Of a stretch of 21,462 bases of DNA, positions 1-6,491 are shown piece by piece. The stretch comes from Syntrophomonadaceae bacterium. GTDB lineage: Bacteria > Bacillota > Syntrophomonadia > Syntrophomonadales > Syntrophomonadaceae. The notes beneath the pieces are model-generated. The model ran no database searches. It saw only the letters and a program-made list of their open reading frames with translations, and was not told the DNA's origin. Position 1 is the stretch's first letter. Every line of letters begins with the position of its first letter. Both the position numbers and the translations under genes were made by a program. Location of the stretch: positions 1-21,462 of the forward strand of contig JAAYJY010000011.1 in assembly GCA_012522705.1 (NCBI GenBank), read 5' to 3'.

Positions 1-32
1 CATCATGATGACCCAACTCTCATAATGAGAAC
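1..32. other. Sequence downstream of modC
   Basis: This short stretch follows the modC stop codon. It holds a 13-base inverted repeat (tctcat-a-atgaga, 18-30) with no T-tract after it on the minus strand, so I do not call it a terminator. No gene is seen before the window edge. Confidence 0.4.
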
Positions 33-1112
33 CTATATGAGATGGATTTGTTCCGGATCAACCGCCAGGATAACCTCCGACCCCACTGTCAGAGAGAGTT
101 TCTGCCACTCTTTTCTTGATAGTGAGACCTGCCAACGCCCGTGCCCGGAGCAGGTCAAATCGATCCGGGAACTGTTGGGGACAATTTTTTCTACCATGGC
201 GTTCCAGCGATTGGCTTGGCCCGTGCCAGGCTGGGTCGATACCTCGATTTGCCAAGAGTGCAGGACCATGGACACCTCGTTGGGAGCTTGACCGAGCGGC
301 AGGGGTTTGGTTAAAGGCCCCAGGCTCCAATCCTGTTCGTTGTCGTTGAACCAGAAGGCACCATCTTGTATGTGGATTCTACCACTGATAATGTTGTCTA
401 TCTGGAGAAATTGCGCCACCCAATGGGAGTCGGGTTCATCAAATACTTCCATCGGTTCACCCCGCTGCAGGATCCGGCCCTGGTTCATCACGATCATCTG
501 GGTACCCAGTTGCAATGCCTCATCGAAATTGTGAGTGACATGGATTATGCCTATGCCTTCGGTCTTATGGATCTCCTGCAGTAAAGACCGCATCGAATCC
601 CGGGTCTGGGGATCAAGCGCGGATAAGGGCTCGTCCAGCAGCAAAACCGAAGGGTTGATCAATATCGCCCGGGCCAGTGATATCCGTTGTTTCTCTCCGC
701 CGCTCAAGGATACCGGGTAGCGATTGAGCAGATGAGCGATCCCCATATAATCAACCAGCCGGTCCAGTCTCTTTAAGGTATCTCTTTCCCTATGCTTTTT
801 TTGCGCCCGGGCCCCAAACAGTATGTTTTCTTTGGCATTTAAGAAAGGATAGAGCAGACTATCCTGATAGGCAAATCCAAACCCGCGTTCTTCCGGGGGC
901 CTGGTGCTGATGTCTTCTGTTGCCAGCATTATCCGGCCAGACTCTGACTTGCGCAAACCGGCCAGGGTCTCAAGGAGCACGGTCTTCCCAGCTCCGCTCG
1001 ATCCCACTATGATCAGGTAGTCATTTTTCGACAAAACAAAGGCAATGTCCTGGAGCTTGAATTTGCCGCAGCGGACATTGAGTCCGGATACTTCCAGCAA
1101 AGCGGATTTCAT
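33..1112 (-). CDS. modC: Molybdate/tungstate ABC transporter ATP-binding protein
   Basis: This is the cytoplasmic ATPase that powers oxyanion import through the ModB permease. In its 359 residues the Walker A motif GSSGAGKT lies at 37-44, the Q-loop Gln at about 83, the signature SLSGGEKQR at 135-143, Walker B VLLLDEP at 156-162, and the switch His in IIHVTH. The last 120 residues or so are a divergent region where ModC/CysA/PotA-type ATPases carry regulatory TOBE-like domains; I cannot identify a fold from sequence alone. The ATG start overlaps the modB stop by 4 bases (ATGA), which indicates translational coupling. The length is normal for the family. Molybdate or tungstate as substrate is inferred from ModA homology and the adjacent Moco operon; sulfate-type paralogues look similar at this level. 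Confidence 0.88.
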   Translation of the reverse strand: MKSALLEVSGLNVRCGKFKLQDIAFVLSKNDYLIIVGSSGAGKTVLLETLAGLRKSESGRIMLATEDISTRPPEERGFGFAYQDSLLYPFLNAKENILFGARAQKKHRERDTLKRLDRLVDYMGIAHLLNRYPVSLSGGEKQRISLARAILINPSVLLLDEPLSALDPQTRDSMRSLLQEIHKTEGIGIIHVTHNFDEALQLGTQMIVMNQGRILQRGEPMEVFDEPDSHWVAQFLQIDNIISGRIHIQDGAFWFNDNEQDWSLGPLTKPLPLGQAPNEVSMVLHSWQIEVSTQPGTGQANRWNAMVEKIVPNSSRIDLTCSGHGRWQVSLSRKEWQKLSLTVGSEVILAVDPEQIHLI

Positions 1113-1924
1113 ACGGTAACCTCACTACGGGTCACTATTTTTAATAATACGAGCACCAACAGCGCTATGATCAACATCACGATCGCAGTGGCAATGGCGA
1201 ACTCCATATCACCGATGGACATGTTCAGGAACACAGCTACCGACAGGGTCTCGGTCTTCATGCGGGTGATGCCGGCCAGCATGGCAGTGGCTCCGAATTC
1301 ACCCAGAGCCCGGGCCCAGGCCATCATAATCCCGCCCAACAATCCGCCCCTGGCCAATGGCAAGGTAACCTTGATAAATACCCGCGCGGGTGAAAAGCCC
1401 AGAGTTCGGGCGACCTTTTCCATGCGCTGATCAATGCTGCTGAAGGCCTGTACAAAGCTTCGAATAGCAAAAGGAGCTGCAATAAACCACTGGGCGATAA
1501 CCACACCCAGCTGGGAAAAGACTGCGTTTATCCCCACTCGCGCCAACTGCTCCCCCAACAAAGGGCCGAAGAAAATAAGCAAGGCGATGCCGCTTACCAA
1601 AGGCGGCAGAACGATGGGAATATCCAATAGGGTATCGATCAAGGCTCTGCCGGGAATATGGTACCGGGACAAAACATAGCCACTGGGCAGAGCCACCACC
1701 ACCGCCAGCAACGTGGCGATGGCTGAAGTCTGAAGGGTAAACCTGATGGCAAAATGAAATTCCGGTTGTCTCAAGACTACCGCCATTGATCCGGGGTCGG
1801 TATAGGTGAGTAAACCAGCGATGATCAACAGCAGGAATAGGATCAGCAAAATGAATATCAACCAGAAGACATTTAAAATCCCATTATATTTTATATCCTT
1901 ATGAATTCTTGATATTGAATCCAT
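1109..1924 (-). CDS. modB: Molybdate/tungstate ABC transporter permease
   Basis: This is the membrane channel subunit of the transporter, 271 residues with about six hydrophobic segments. It shows a permease EAA-type loop near the middle-to-end (EKVARTLGFSPARVF, then VTLPLA), which docks onto the ATPase. The gene overlaps the 3' end of modA by 26 bases and the start of modC by 4, so the three genes are translationally linked. No convincing ribosome-binding site precedes the ATG at 1924, which agrees with coupling to modA translation. ModB-type permeases are typically 220-275 aa, so the length fits. A short polar N-terminal extension of about 15 residues precedes the first membrane segment and could reflect a slightly different true start. 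Confidence 0.88.
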   Translation of the reverse strand: MDSISRIHKDIKYNGILNVFWLIFILLILFLLLIIAGLLTYTDPGSMAVVLRQPEFHFAIRFTLQTSAIATLLAVVVALPSGYVLSRYHIPGRALIDTLLDIPIVLPPLVSGIALLIFFGPLLGEQLARVGINAVFSQLGVVIAQWFIAAPFAIRSFVQAFSSIDQRMEKVARTLGFSPARVFIKVTLPLARGGLLGGIMMAWARALGEFGATAMLAGITRMKTETLSVAVFLNMSIGDMEFAIATAIVMLIIALLVLVLLKIVTRSEVTV

Positions 1925-2738
1925 ATTTTTCGAATGCTGCCGGGCCGTTTTCCTTTACGAACATCAGGAAATCATTGGCCTGTTCTTTGTCATTGGCAAA
2001 TACCAATGAAGTGATGGGGATTTCATCGATAATGTTTATCTGGGGATCGATTTCAACCATGGTTATGCTGTCTTTTTCTTTGAACGCGTTACTGTATTCG
2101 ACGATACCGGCATTGCCCTGCCCCATCTTGATGGCGGCCATCACTTTAGCCGGACTCTCCAGGCTGGCAGCCAGATTGTTCTCTATCTCGGCCGTCTTAC
2201 CGGTCTTATCAAATACTCTAGTGACTGTCTTGCCAATGGCGGTTGCGTTTTTATCGGGCATGACCAGTTTCACTCCCGGTTTGGCGAGATCCTCGACAGA
2301 AGCTATTTGGGCAGGATTATCCTTGGGAGTCACTATTATGGGGGTGTGATAGGCGATCGGCCCCGCCACCTGATCGATGAAACCTTTTTGCTGGGCCTGC
2401 TCTACAAAAGGCATACCGCCGGGCATGTAAATGTCTCCCTTTTTCGCGGTTTCCACCTGGTTAAGCAGCGCACCTGAATTTTGGAAGGTCATCTCCACCT
2501 TTACGCCGGTTTTTTGCTCGTAAGCGACAGCCAGATCGGTTAGCGGTTCCTTTAGATTGGCCCCTACATAGGCAAACAATGTTTTGGGTTCTTGCGGTAG
2601 CTGCTGTTGCTGCCCTTGCTGCGGGTGTTCGGCAGGTGGCTGGTTGCTGCAGCCACCCACCAATAAAAGGCCGAAACACAGCAGCAGCACCAGCAAAGTC
2701 CCGATACCGGATTTGATTTTAGGGAACATCTTTTTCAT
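1899..2738 (-). CDS. modA: Molybdate/tungstate-binding lipoprotein (ABC solute-binding)
   Basis: This is the extracytoplasmic binding protein that captures the oxyanion for ModBC. The first 30 residues are a lipoprotein signal: KK near the start, a Leu/Val-rich stretch, and a lipobox VGGC with the Cys at 30. A Gln/Pro-rich linker follows, then a type 2 periplasmic-binding fold with YVGANLKEPL, NSGALLNQVE and GDIYMPGG segments typical of ModA-like proteins. I chose the ATG at 2738 because GGAGG lies 5 bases upstream. The ATG at 2750 is itself part of that Shine-Dalgarno stretch and lies only 7 bases past the -10 box. The usual first-loop Ser ligand of E. coli ModA appears as Asn here, so the choice between molybdate and tungstate is open. 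It is the first gene of the modABC operon. Confidence 0.87.
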   Translation of the reverse strand: MKKMFPKIKSGIGTLLVLLLCFGLLLVGGCSNQPPAEHPQQGQQQQLPQEPKTLFAYVGANLKEPLTDLAVAYEQKTGVKVEMTFQNSGALLNQVETAKKGDIYMPGGMPFVEQAQQKGFIDQVAGPIAYHTPIIVTPKDNPAQIASVEDLAKPGVKLVMPDKNATAIGKTVTRVFDKTGKTAEIENNLAASLESPAKVMAAIKMGQGNAGIVEYSNAFKEKDSITMVEIDPQINIIDEIPITSLVFANDKEQANDFLMFVKENGPAAFEKYGFNIKNS

Positions 2739-2757
2739 CCTCTCCTCCATGTGTAAA

Positions 2758-2763
2758 ATTATA
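2758..2763 (-). promoter_or_regulatory. Promoter -10 box of modABC
   Basis: A perfect TATAAT is read on the minus strand, placing the transcript start near 2751 and giving a leader of only about 12 bases before the modA start at 2738. No good -35 hexamer lies 16-18 bases upstream, which suggests activator dependence or a weak basal promoter. The region upstream contains repeated GTTATG elements. Confidence 0.55.
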
Positions 2764-2766
2764 CCT

Positions 2767-2839
2767 AAAACATAACATAACCTGGCTTAATAAGACAATA
2801 ACCGCATCCAACAAATAATTATCTTAGACAAAACATAAC
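2767..2839. repeat. Repeated GTTATGTTTT elements upstream of modA
   Basis: The 10-mer aaaacataac occurs at 2767-2776 and again at 2830-2839. The starts are 63 bases apart, close to six helical turns. The first copy is extended by a further overlapping cataa unit. Both lie just upstream of the modA -10 box, the place expected for a metal- or oxyanion-responsive regulator. No ModE consensus dyad is seen, so the binding factor is unknown. Confidence 0.4.
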
Positions 2840-2927
2840 TCTATTAGGCTTAACCCTAGATGCTTGAGGTCAGAATCGGGGGCAGAGTCGAGATCCCGCC
2901 AGTCAGCGCCAGATACAGGGGCCCCAA

Positions 2928-2953
2928 AGAAAAAAACCTGCCTTGGCAGGTTT
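2928..2953 (-). terminator. Intrinsic terminator of the Moco operon
   Basis: Read on the minus strand, an 8-bp perfect stem AAACCTGC / GCAGGTTT with a 4-base loop is followed at once by a T-rich run. It lies 66 bases after the mog stop and ahead of the modABC promoter. It therefore separates the Moco biosynthesis operon from the transporter operon. Confidence 0.85.
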
Positions 2954-3019
2954 ATCGGGCAGAACTTGGTTTATTAGGTCTTGGGTAACGATGCTGCTCG
3001 GTCCCCAGGATGGTCTGGA

Positions 3020-3517
3020 TTATCCTTGGCCACACTCGGTGGCCGAGCCCACCAAAATCTCCAACCCATGCCCCAAGGCGGGCAGGATGGCCTCCAGTGA
3101 TTCCCGCACTCCCTTGACACTGCCGGGCAGGTTGATTATAAGAGTGTTGCCTCTTATCCCGGCTGTGGCCCGGGACAACATAGCATGGGGTGTCTTCTGC
3201 AATCCGTACAGGCGGATGGCCTCCGGGATCCCCGGTGTCAGACGCTCGATCACAGCCAGGGTTGCCTCGGGGGTCACATCCCGTCGGGAAAAACCCGTCC
3301 CCCCGGATGTAAAGATCACATCCAGACGCTGTTGGTCACAAGCATGGATAAGTTTCTCGATTATGATATCCCGCTCATCGGGGATGACCTCATAATAATC
3401 GAACTGAAAACCGCTGCCGGCCAGCATATCCTGTATCTCCCGGCCGCTGCGGTCTTCGCGCTCGCCCCGCGAGCCTTTGTCGCTCATTATCAATATACCG
3501 GCTTTGAACATCATCAC
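3020..3517 (-). CDS. mog: Molybdopterin adenylyltransferase (MogA/MoaB family)
   Basis: The enzyme adenylates molybdopterin ahead of metal insertion in molybdenum-cofactor synthesis, acting in the cytoplasm. The family signature SGGTGFSRRDVTPEA lies at residues 71-85, and the N-terminus (GILIMSDKGSRGEREDRSG) is the usual beta-strand with the conserved SD and GxRxDxSG pattern. Length (about 165 aa) is normal. Two starts are possible. GTG at 3517 has GGAGG 7 bases upstream, while ATG at 3514 overlaps the moaC-MOSC stop in the classic TGATG arrangement; the difference is one residue. It is the last gene of the operon, followed by a strong terminator. MogA and MoaB have the same fold and I cannot separate them by sequence here. 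Confidence 0.93.
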   Translation of the reverse strand: MMMFKAGILIMSDKGSRGEREDRSGREIQDMLAGSGFQFDYYEVIPDERDIIIEKLIHACDQQRLDVIFTSGGTGFSRRDVTPEATLAVIERLTPGIPEAIRLYGLQKTPHAMLSRATAGIRGNTLIINLPGSVKGVRESLEAILPALGHGLEILVGSATECGQG

Positions 3518-4437
3518 AGCAACACCTCCACTGCATCACCTGGTCTGATCAGACCGCCTTTGATCACCTGGCAAAAAAGGCCTTCATAGGGCAACAGGCT
3601 GACGCCAAGGGTATTGGTGACCAAACTAGAATTGTCCTCCTTGCCGATCTGGGTCACCTTGAGAATCGTGTGGGGACCTATTCTCAGTCGGTCGCCCACC
3701 GCTACCCGGGACAAGTCGATACCCTCGATCAAAAGGTTCTCCGCGAACTGCCCCGGTCCGATATCAATGCCCTTCTCCTGGCTGATGCGCTGCACGCTCT
3801 CCCAGCTCAGGCAGCTCACCTGCCGGCCCCAATCACCGGCATGCCCATCATTTTGGAGGCCAAAACCGGTGACCACCTGGGCTTCCGGAACCTCTAGCTT
3901 GATCTGGCCCCGGTCCGGGTTGATACAAATGGAATGGAGCCTGCCCCGGCCCAACGGTCTGATGACCTCCCGCTGCAGATGGCCGCTCTTGCCGCCCTCC
4001 TTCTCCAGCAACTGAATGCTGGATATTTCCATCCAGCGGTCGACCGCCTTACACATGTCGTAGACGGTCAGGGCCGCTGTCGTGACCGCAGTTATGGCTT
4101 CCATCTCCACCCCGGTTTTGCCGGTGGTCTTCACCACCGAATAGATGGTCAGGGTCGATTTGTGCTCATTGAATTCGAAGTCTATGTCCACCCCGGTCAG
4201 CATCAGCGGGTGGCACATGGGAATGAGCGCGGCCGTCTGCTTGGCCCCCATCACCCCTGCCACCTGGGCCACGGCCAGCACGTCTCCCTTTTTTACCACT
4301 CCGGCACGGATAGCCTTGAGGGTCTCGGGCAACATATGCACTACCGCCTGAGCCCGTGCTATCCGGTTGGAATCGACCTTGGTGCTGACATCCACCATGT
4401 GGGCATGACCCTGTTGGTTGATGTGAGTGAAGCTCAC
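3514..4437 (-). CDS. moaC: MoaC-MOSC fusion protein (cyclic pyranopterin monophosphate synthase)
   Basis: Residues 1-150 are a complete MoaC, which converts the MoaA product 3',8-cyclo-H2GTP to cyclic pyranopterin monophosphate. The catalytic signatures are all present: Lys50 in KKGDV, His76 in CHPL, GVEMEA at 109-114, and Asp127/Lys130 in YDMCKA. A linker leads to a MOSC domain (about 165-305) with GDWGRQVSCLS, GPGQFAENLLIEGIDL, VTQIGKE and LFCQVIKGGLIRPGD. MOSC domains are proposed to bind sulfur or finished Moco. The cysteine usually following QIGKE (KECH-type) is replaced by Asp268, and the Cys downstream of it is absent too. The start is GTG with GGGGG 7 bases upstream, inside the end of moaA. 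At 307 aa it is twice the size of stand-alone MoaC (about 160 aa). Confidence 0.92.
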   Translation of the reverse strand: MSFTHINQQGHAHMVDVSTKVDSNRIARAQAVVHMLPETLKAIRAGVVKKGDVLAVAQVAGVMGAKQTAALIPMCHPLMLTGVDIDFEFNEHKSTLTIYSVVKTTGKTGVEMEAITAVTTAALTVYDMCKAVDRWMEISSIQLLEKEGGKSGHLQREVIRPLGRGRLHSICINPDRGQIKLEVPEAQVVTGFGLQNDGHAGDWGRQVSCLSWESVQRISQEKGIDIGPGQFAENLLIEGIDLSRVAVGDRLRIGPHTILKVTQIGKEDNSSLVTNTLGVSLLPYEGLFCQVIKGGLIRPGDAVEVLL

Positions 4438-4440
4438 CTT

Positions 4441-5421
4441 TTAACCCCCTATCTGGTACATCTTGCGGTGGTTCGCGGCTCCCCAGCCGTTATTCATATT
4501 ATGCTTGTCCGGCTTGTGTTTAATCGTCTCCATAAATATCTGCCCCAGCTGTTCATCGCTGGCGCCATGGTGCATGGCTTGTCTCAGGTCCACCTCGCGC
4601 TTGTCGTAAAGGCAGCCCCGCAGGCTGCCCTCGGCGGTCATGCGGATACGGTTGCATTCAGCGCAGAAGTGATTGCTCATGGGACTGATAAAACCCACCG
4701 AACCCTGACCGCCTTCCAGCTTGTGATATCGGGCCGGACCGCTGCCCCTGATCTTCTTGGCCCCGGCCAGTTGGTATCGCCGGGCGATCATATTCTTGGT
4801 CTCCCGGGAAGTGATTATGTTATCCCGGTTCCAATACTTGAGGTCACCAATGGGCATGAATTCGATAAAACGCACATGCAGCGGCAACTTATAAGCCAGG
4901 TCGGCAAAATCCATTATCTCGTTGTCATTGAACCCCCGGATCAAAACCGTATTGATCTTGACCGGATGCAGGTCAAGGCTCAAAGCCCTGTCGATGGCGT
5001 TCTTCACCAGGTCCAGGTTGCCCACCCGGGTAATATACTCAAACTTCTCCGGTACCAGCGAATCCAGGCTGAAGTTGACCCGGTCCAGCCCGGCCGCTTT
5101 CAGTTCCTCGGCCATGGCGGAGAACAGTATCCCATTGGTGGTCAATGATATATCGTCGATCTCGGGGATTTCCTTAATGTATTGGATCAGCCGGGTCACG
5201 TTTTTCCTGACCAGGGGCTCTCCTCCGGTCAGTCTCACCTTGCGGATCCCGGCCCCGGCCGCTATCCTCACCAGCCGGGCTATCTCCTCCAAAGACAGGA
5301 TGTCGACATGCGGCAGTTTCTCCACCCCAGCAGACGGCATGCAGTAACGGCACCGTAAATTGCAGCGATCGGTAATCGAAATACGCAAATAATTGATATT
5401 GCGGCCATGTCTGTCAACCAT
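4441..5421 (-). CDS. moaA: GTP 3',8-cyclase (radical SAM), Moco step 1
   Basis: This enzyme catalyses the first step of molybdopterin synthesis, radical-SAM cyclisation of GTP. The N-terminal cluster motif Cys20-x3-Cys24-x2-Cys27 binds the SAM-cleaving [4Fe-4S] centre. The C-terminal Cys253-x2-Cys256-x13-Cys270 motif binds the second cluster that holds GTP. GGEPL and TTNG segments are present, and the protein ends in the Gly-Gly dipeptide required in MoaA. At 326 aa it has normal length. ATG has an excellent GGGGGAGG 7 bases upstream. The stop lies 3 bases before the moaC-MOSC start. It is the second gene behind the Moco-type riboswitch, so expression probably falls when cofactor is plentiful. 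Confidence 0.96.
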   Translation of the reverse strand: MVDRHGRNINYLRISITDRCNLRCRYCMPSAGVEKLPHVDILSLEEIARLVRIAAGAGIRKVRLTGGEPLVRKNVTRLIQYIKEIPEIDDISLTTNGILFSAMAEELKAAGLDRVNFSLDSLVPEKFEYITRVGNLDLVKNAIDRALSLDLHPVKINTVLIRGFNDNEIMDFADLAYKLPLHVRFIEFMPIGDLKYWNRDNIITSRETKNMIARRYQLAGAKKIRGSGPARYHKLEGGQGSVGFISPMSNHFCAECNRIRMTAEGSLRGCLYDKREVDLRQAMHHGASDEQLGQIFMETIKHKPDKHNMNNGWGAANHRKMYQIGG

Positions 5422-5475
5422 CGTTTATCCTCCCCCATCATGCCCCTTGTTTGATCCGGTGCGGGCATGTCCACC

Positions 5476-5649
5476 TTAGAAACAACCCAGTTCACAAGCA
5501 GTTATCTTGATCGGGGCTTCACTGCAGACCTTACCTACTTGGCTGGCGGGTATACCCAGGTTCTCGGCCAGCTCCCGGGCTTCCAGGCAGGTGATGGACC
5601 CATCCGGGGCCAGTTCCTTGATCTTTTCCAACAGCAGTTCTTTGTCCAT
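5476..5649 (-). CDS. Small Cys-containing protein of the Moco operon (57 aa)
   Basis: This is a short gene immediately behind the leader terminator and before moaA. The ATG at 5649 has GGGAGG about 9 bases upstream. The 57-residue product begins MDKELLLEKIKEL and continues with a Leu/Glu-rich region that reads as a small helical or winged-helix-like fold (SITCLEARELAENLGIP, then ASQVGKVCSEA). It ends in KITACELGCF. Cysteines are at 21, 42, 52 and 56. From memory, similar short proteins with a C-terminal C-x-LGCF ending sit next to Moco genes in other anaerobes, but I cannot verify that. The function is unknown. The helix-turn-helix-like middle could suit DNA or protein binding, and the terminal Cys-x3-Cys could bind metal or sulfur. 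Both ideas are inference. Confidence 0.8.
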   Translation of the reverse strand: MDKELLLEKIKELAPDGSITCLEARELAENLGIPASQVGKVCSEAPIKITACELGCF

Positions 5650-5664
5650 GTCTCCAACCCTCCC

Positions 5665-5688
5665 AAAAAAATAAGCGTCTCCAGACGC
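5665..5688 (-). terminator. Leader terminator of the Moco operon
   Basis: Read on the minus strand, the hairpin GCGTC-TGGA-GACGC is followed by TTATTTTTTT. It lies between the structured leader and the ribosome-binding site of the 57-aa gene, where a riboswitch expression platform is expected. Transcription must read through it for the moa genes to be made. Confidence 0.88.
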
Positions 5689-5693
5689 ATACC

Positions 5694-5812
5694 GGCTCCG
5701 CTACTTTTTAGCGCCACTCCTTTCCCACAGGAGGCGTAAGCGTTTCCCCTCACACCCTATCGTTCAACCGCCCTGGCGTGGCGATACGCTGTAGGCTGGT
5801 TGAATCGGAGCC
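5694..5812 (-). promoter_or_regulatory. Moco-type riboswitch aptamer (Moco RNA motif)
   Basis: The RNA leader folds from visible pairings. The closing stem GGCTCCG (5806-5812) pairs with CGGAGCC (5694-5700). A second stem TTCAACC / GGTTGAA joins 5798-5804 to 5763-5769 and encloses a small GCGT/ACGC hairpin. A CTCC-type helix joins 5717-5720 to 5730-5733 next to GGGGAAACGC, and a CGCTA / TAGCG hairpin covers 5699-5713. The layout, the sequence around AGGGTGTGAGGGGAAACGC and GGGAAAGGAGTGGCGC, and the position ahead of moaA all fit the Moco (possibly tungsten-cofactor) riboswitch class as I remember it. I could not run a covariance model. With the downstream terminator it probably works as a transcriptional off-switch. 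Confidence 0.8.
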
Positions 5813-5829
5813 TCTGCAATTGTGTTTCC

Positions 5830-5859
5830 ATTATACAATACCCCCTGTCCCTCTAGCAA
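5830..5859 (-). promoter_or_regulatory. Promoter of the Moco operon
   Basis: On the minus strand a -35 TTGCTA (5854-5859) and a perfect -10 TATAAT (5830-5835) are 18 bases apart. The start would be near 5822, giving a leader of about 170 bases that contains the riboswitch and terminator. Confidence 0.7.
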
Positions 5860-5871
5860 TGATGAACAATA

Positions 5872-5880
5872 TTATCCACA
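5872..5880 (+). other. Perfect DnaA-box 9-mer
   Basis: TTATCCACA occurs just upstream of the Moco operon promoter. One isolated box may be chance, but a second perfect copy occurs at 7275-7283 beside a group of near-matches. Confidence 0.4.
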
Positions 5881-5906
5881 TCGATCATCACCGGCCGACT
5901 ACCGGA

Positions 5907-6491
5907 TCAGAAGAAATCCCAGTTGACAGCTAGCTCCGACCGTTCGGTGACGATCCAATCCATGGCCACGTCCGCCTCATGGGGCAGTACCGTGTCTATC
6001 ACCTGGAAATCGTACCCAACTCCGCATATGAATGTCCGGGAGCTAAGCGGCTTGAGGAAACGGTCATAATAGCCTTTCCCATAGCCCAGCCGGTAGCCCT
6101 TGCCGTCAAATACCAGCCCGGGCACGATGACGGCATCGATGCCGGCCAGAGGGAACGGGTCACCCAAGGGCTCACGGATCCCGAAGCTGCCCCGGCGGGT
6201 GTTTGCCCAGCTGGTCAGCTCTACCGCCACCATGGTTCCGTCGCTCTCCACCCGGGGGAAGAGCACGGTGCGGCCCTCTGCCGACAATCCCTCCAGCCAT
6301 GGGACCAGATCGACTTCATTGCCGAAGGAAGCAAACCCCATTATGGTAATGGCCCCCCGGACAGGCGGCAGGATCATCAATTTGACAGCGATAGCCCGGC
6401 TGTAATTCTGCACTTGCTCCGGGGTCATCCGTGCACGTCGTTCCTGCATCTCCCGGCGCCAAGTCTGGCGCTGCTCTCGGGCGCTAACCAT
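5907..6491 (-). CDS. 5-formyltetrahydrofolate cyclo-ligase
   Basis: The enzyme converts 5-formyl-THF to 5,10-methenyl-THF with ATP, returning a storage folate to the one-carbon pool. The family signature RLGYGKGYYDRFL is at residues 134-146, preceded by the conserved VIVPGLVFD strand at 121-129. The N-terminal basic helix (REQRQTWRREMQERR) is typical, and 194 aa is a normal length. ATG has GGAGGGAGGG 6 bases upstream. The start overlaps the lgt stop by 8 bases, so the two genes are cotranscribed. No clear terminator is seen between this stop and the Moco promoter; the GC-rich dyad near 5890-5905 lacks a T-run. Confidence 0.93.
   Translation of the reverse strand: MVSAREQRQTWRREMQERRARMTPEQVQNYSRAIAVKLMILPPVRGAITIMGFASFGNEVDLVPWLEGLSAEGRTVLFPRVESDGTMVAVELTSWANTRRGSFGIREPLGDPFPLAGIDAVIVPGLVFDGKGYRLGYGKGYYDRFLKPLSSRTFICGVGYDFQVIDTVLPHEADVAMDWIVTERSELAVNWDFF

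Noticed and set aside
18..30. Inverted repeat tctcat-a-atgaga after modC
   Set aside because: No T-run follows on the minus strand and the spacer is 1 base, so it does not look like a terminator.
2918..2925. Palindrome ggggcccc near the Moco operon terminator
   Set aside because: Too short and GC-only; likely chance in a GC-rich stretch.
3934..5148. 404-codon open frame on the plus strand
   Set aside because: It lies antisense to the well-supported moaA and moaC-MOSC genes, has no family-like motifs, and is explained by GC-rich codon positions.
5467..5739. 90-codon plus-strand frame over the Moco leader
   Set aside because: It is antisense to the 57-aa gene and the riboswitch, and lacks a ribosome-binding site.
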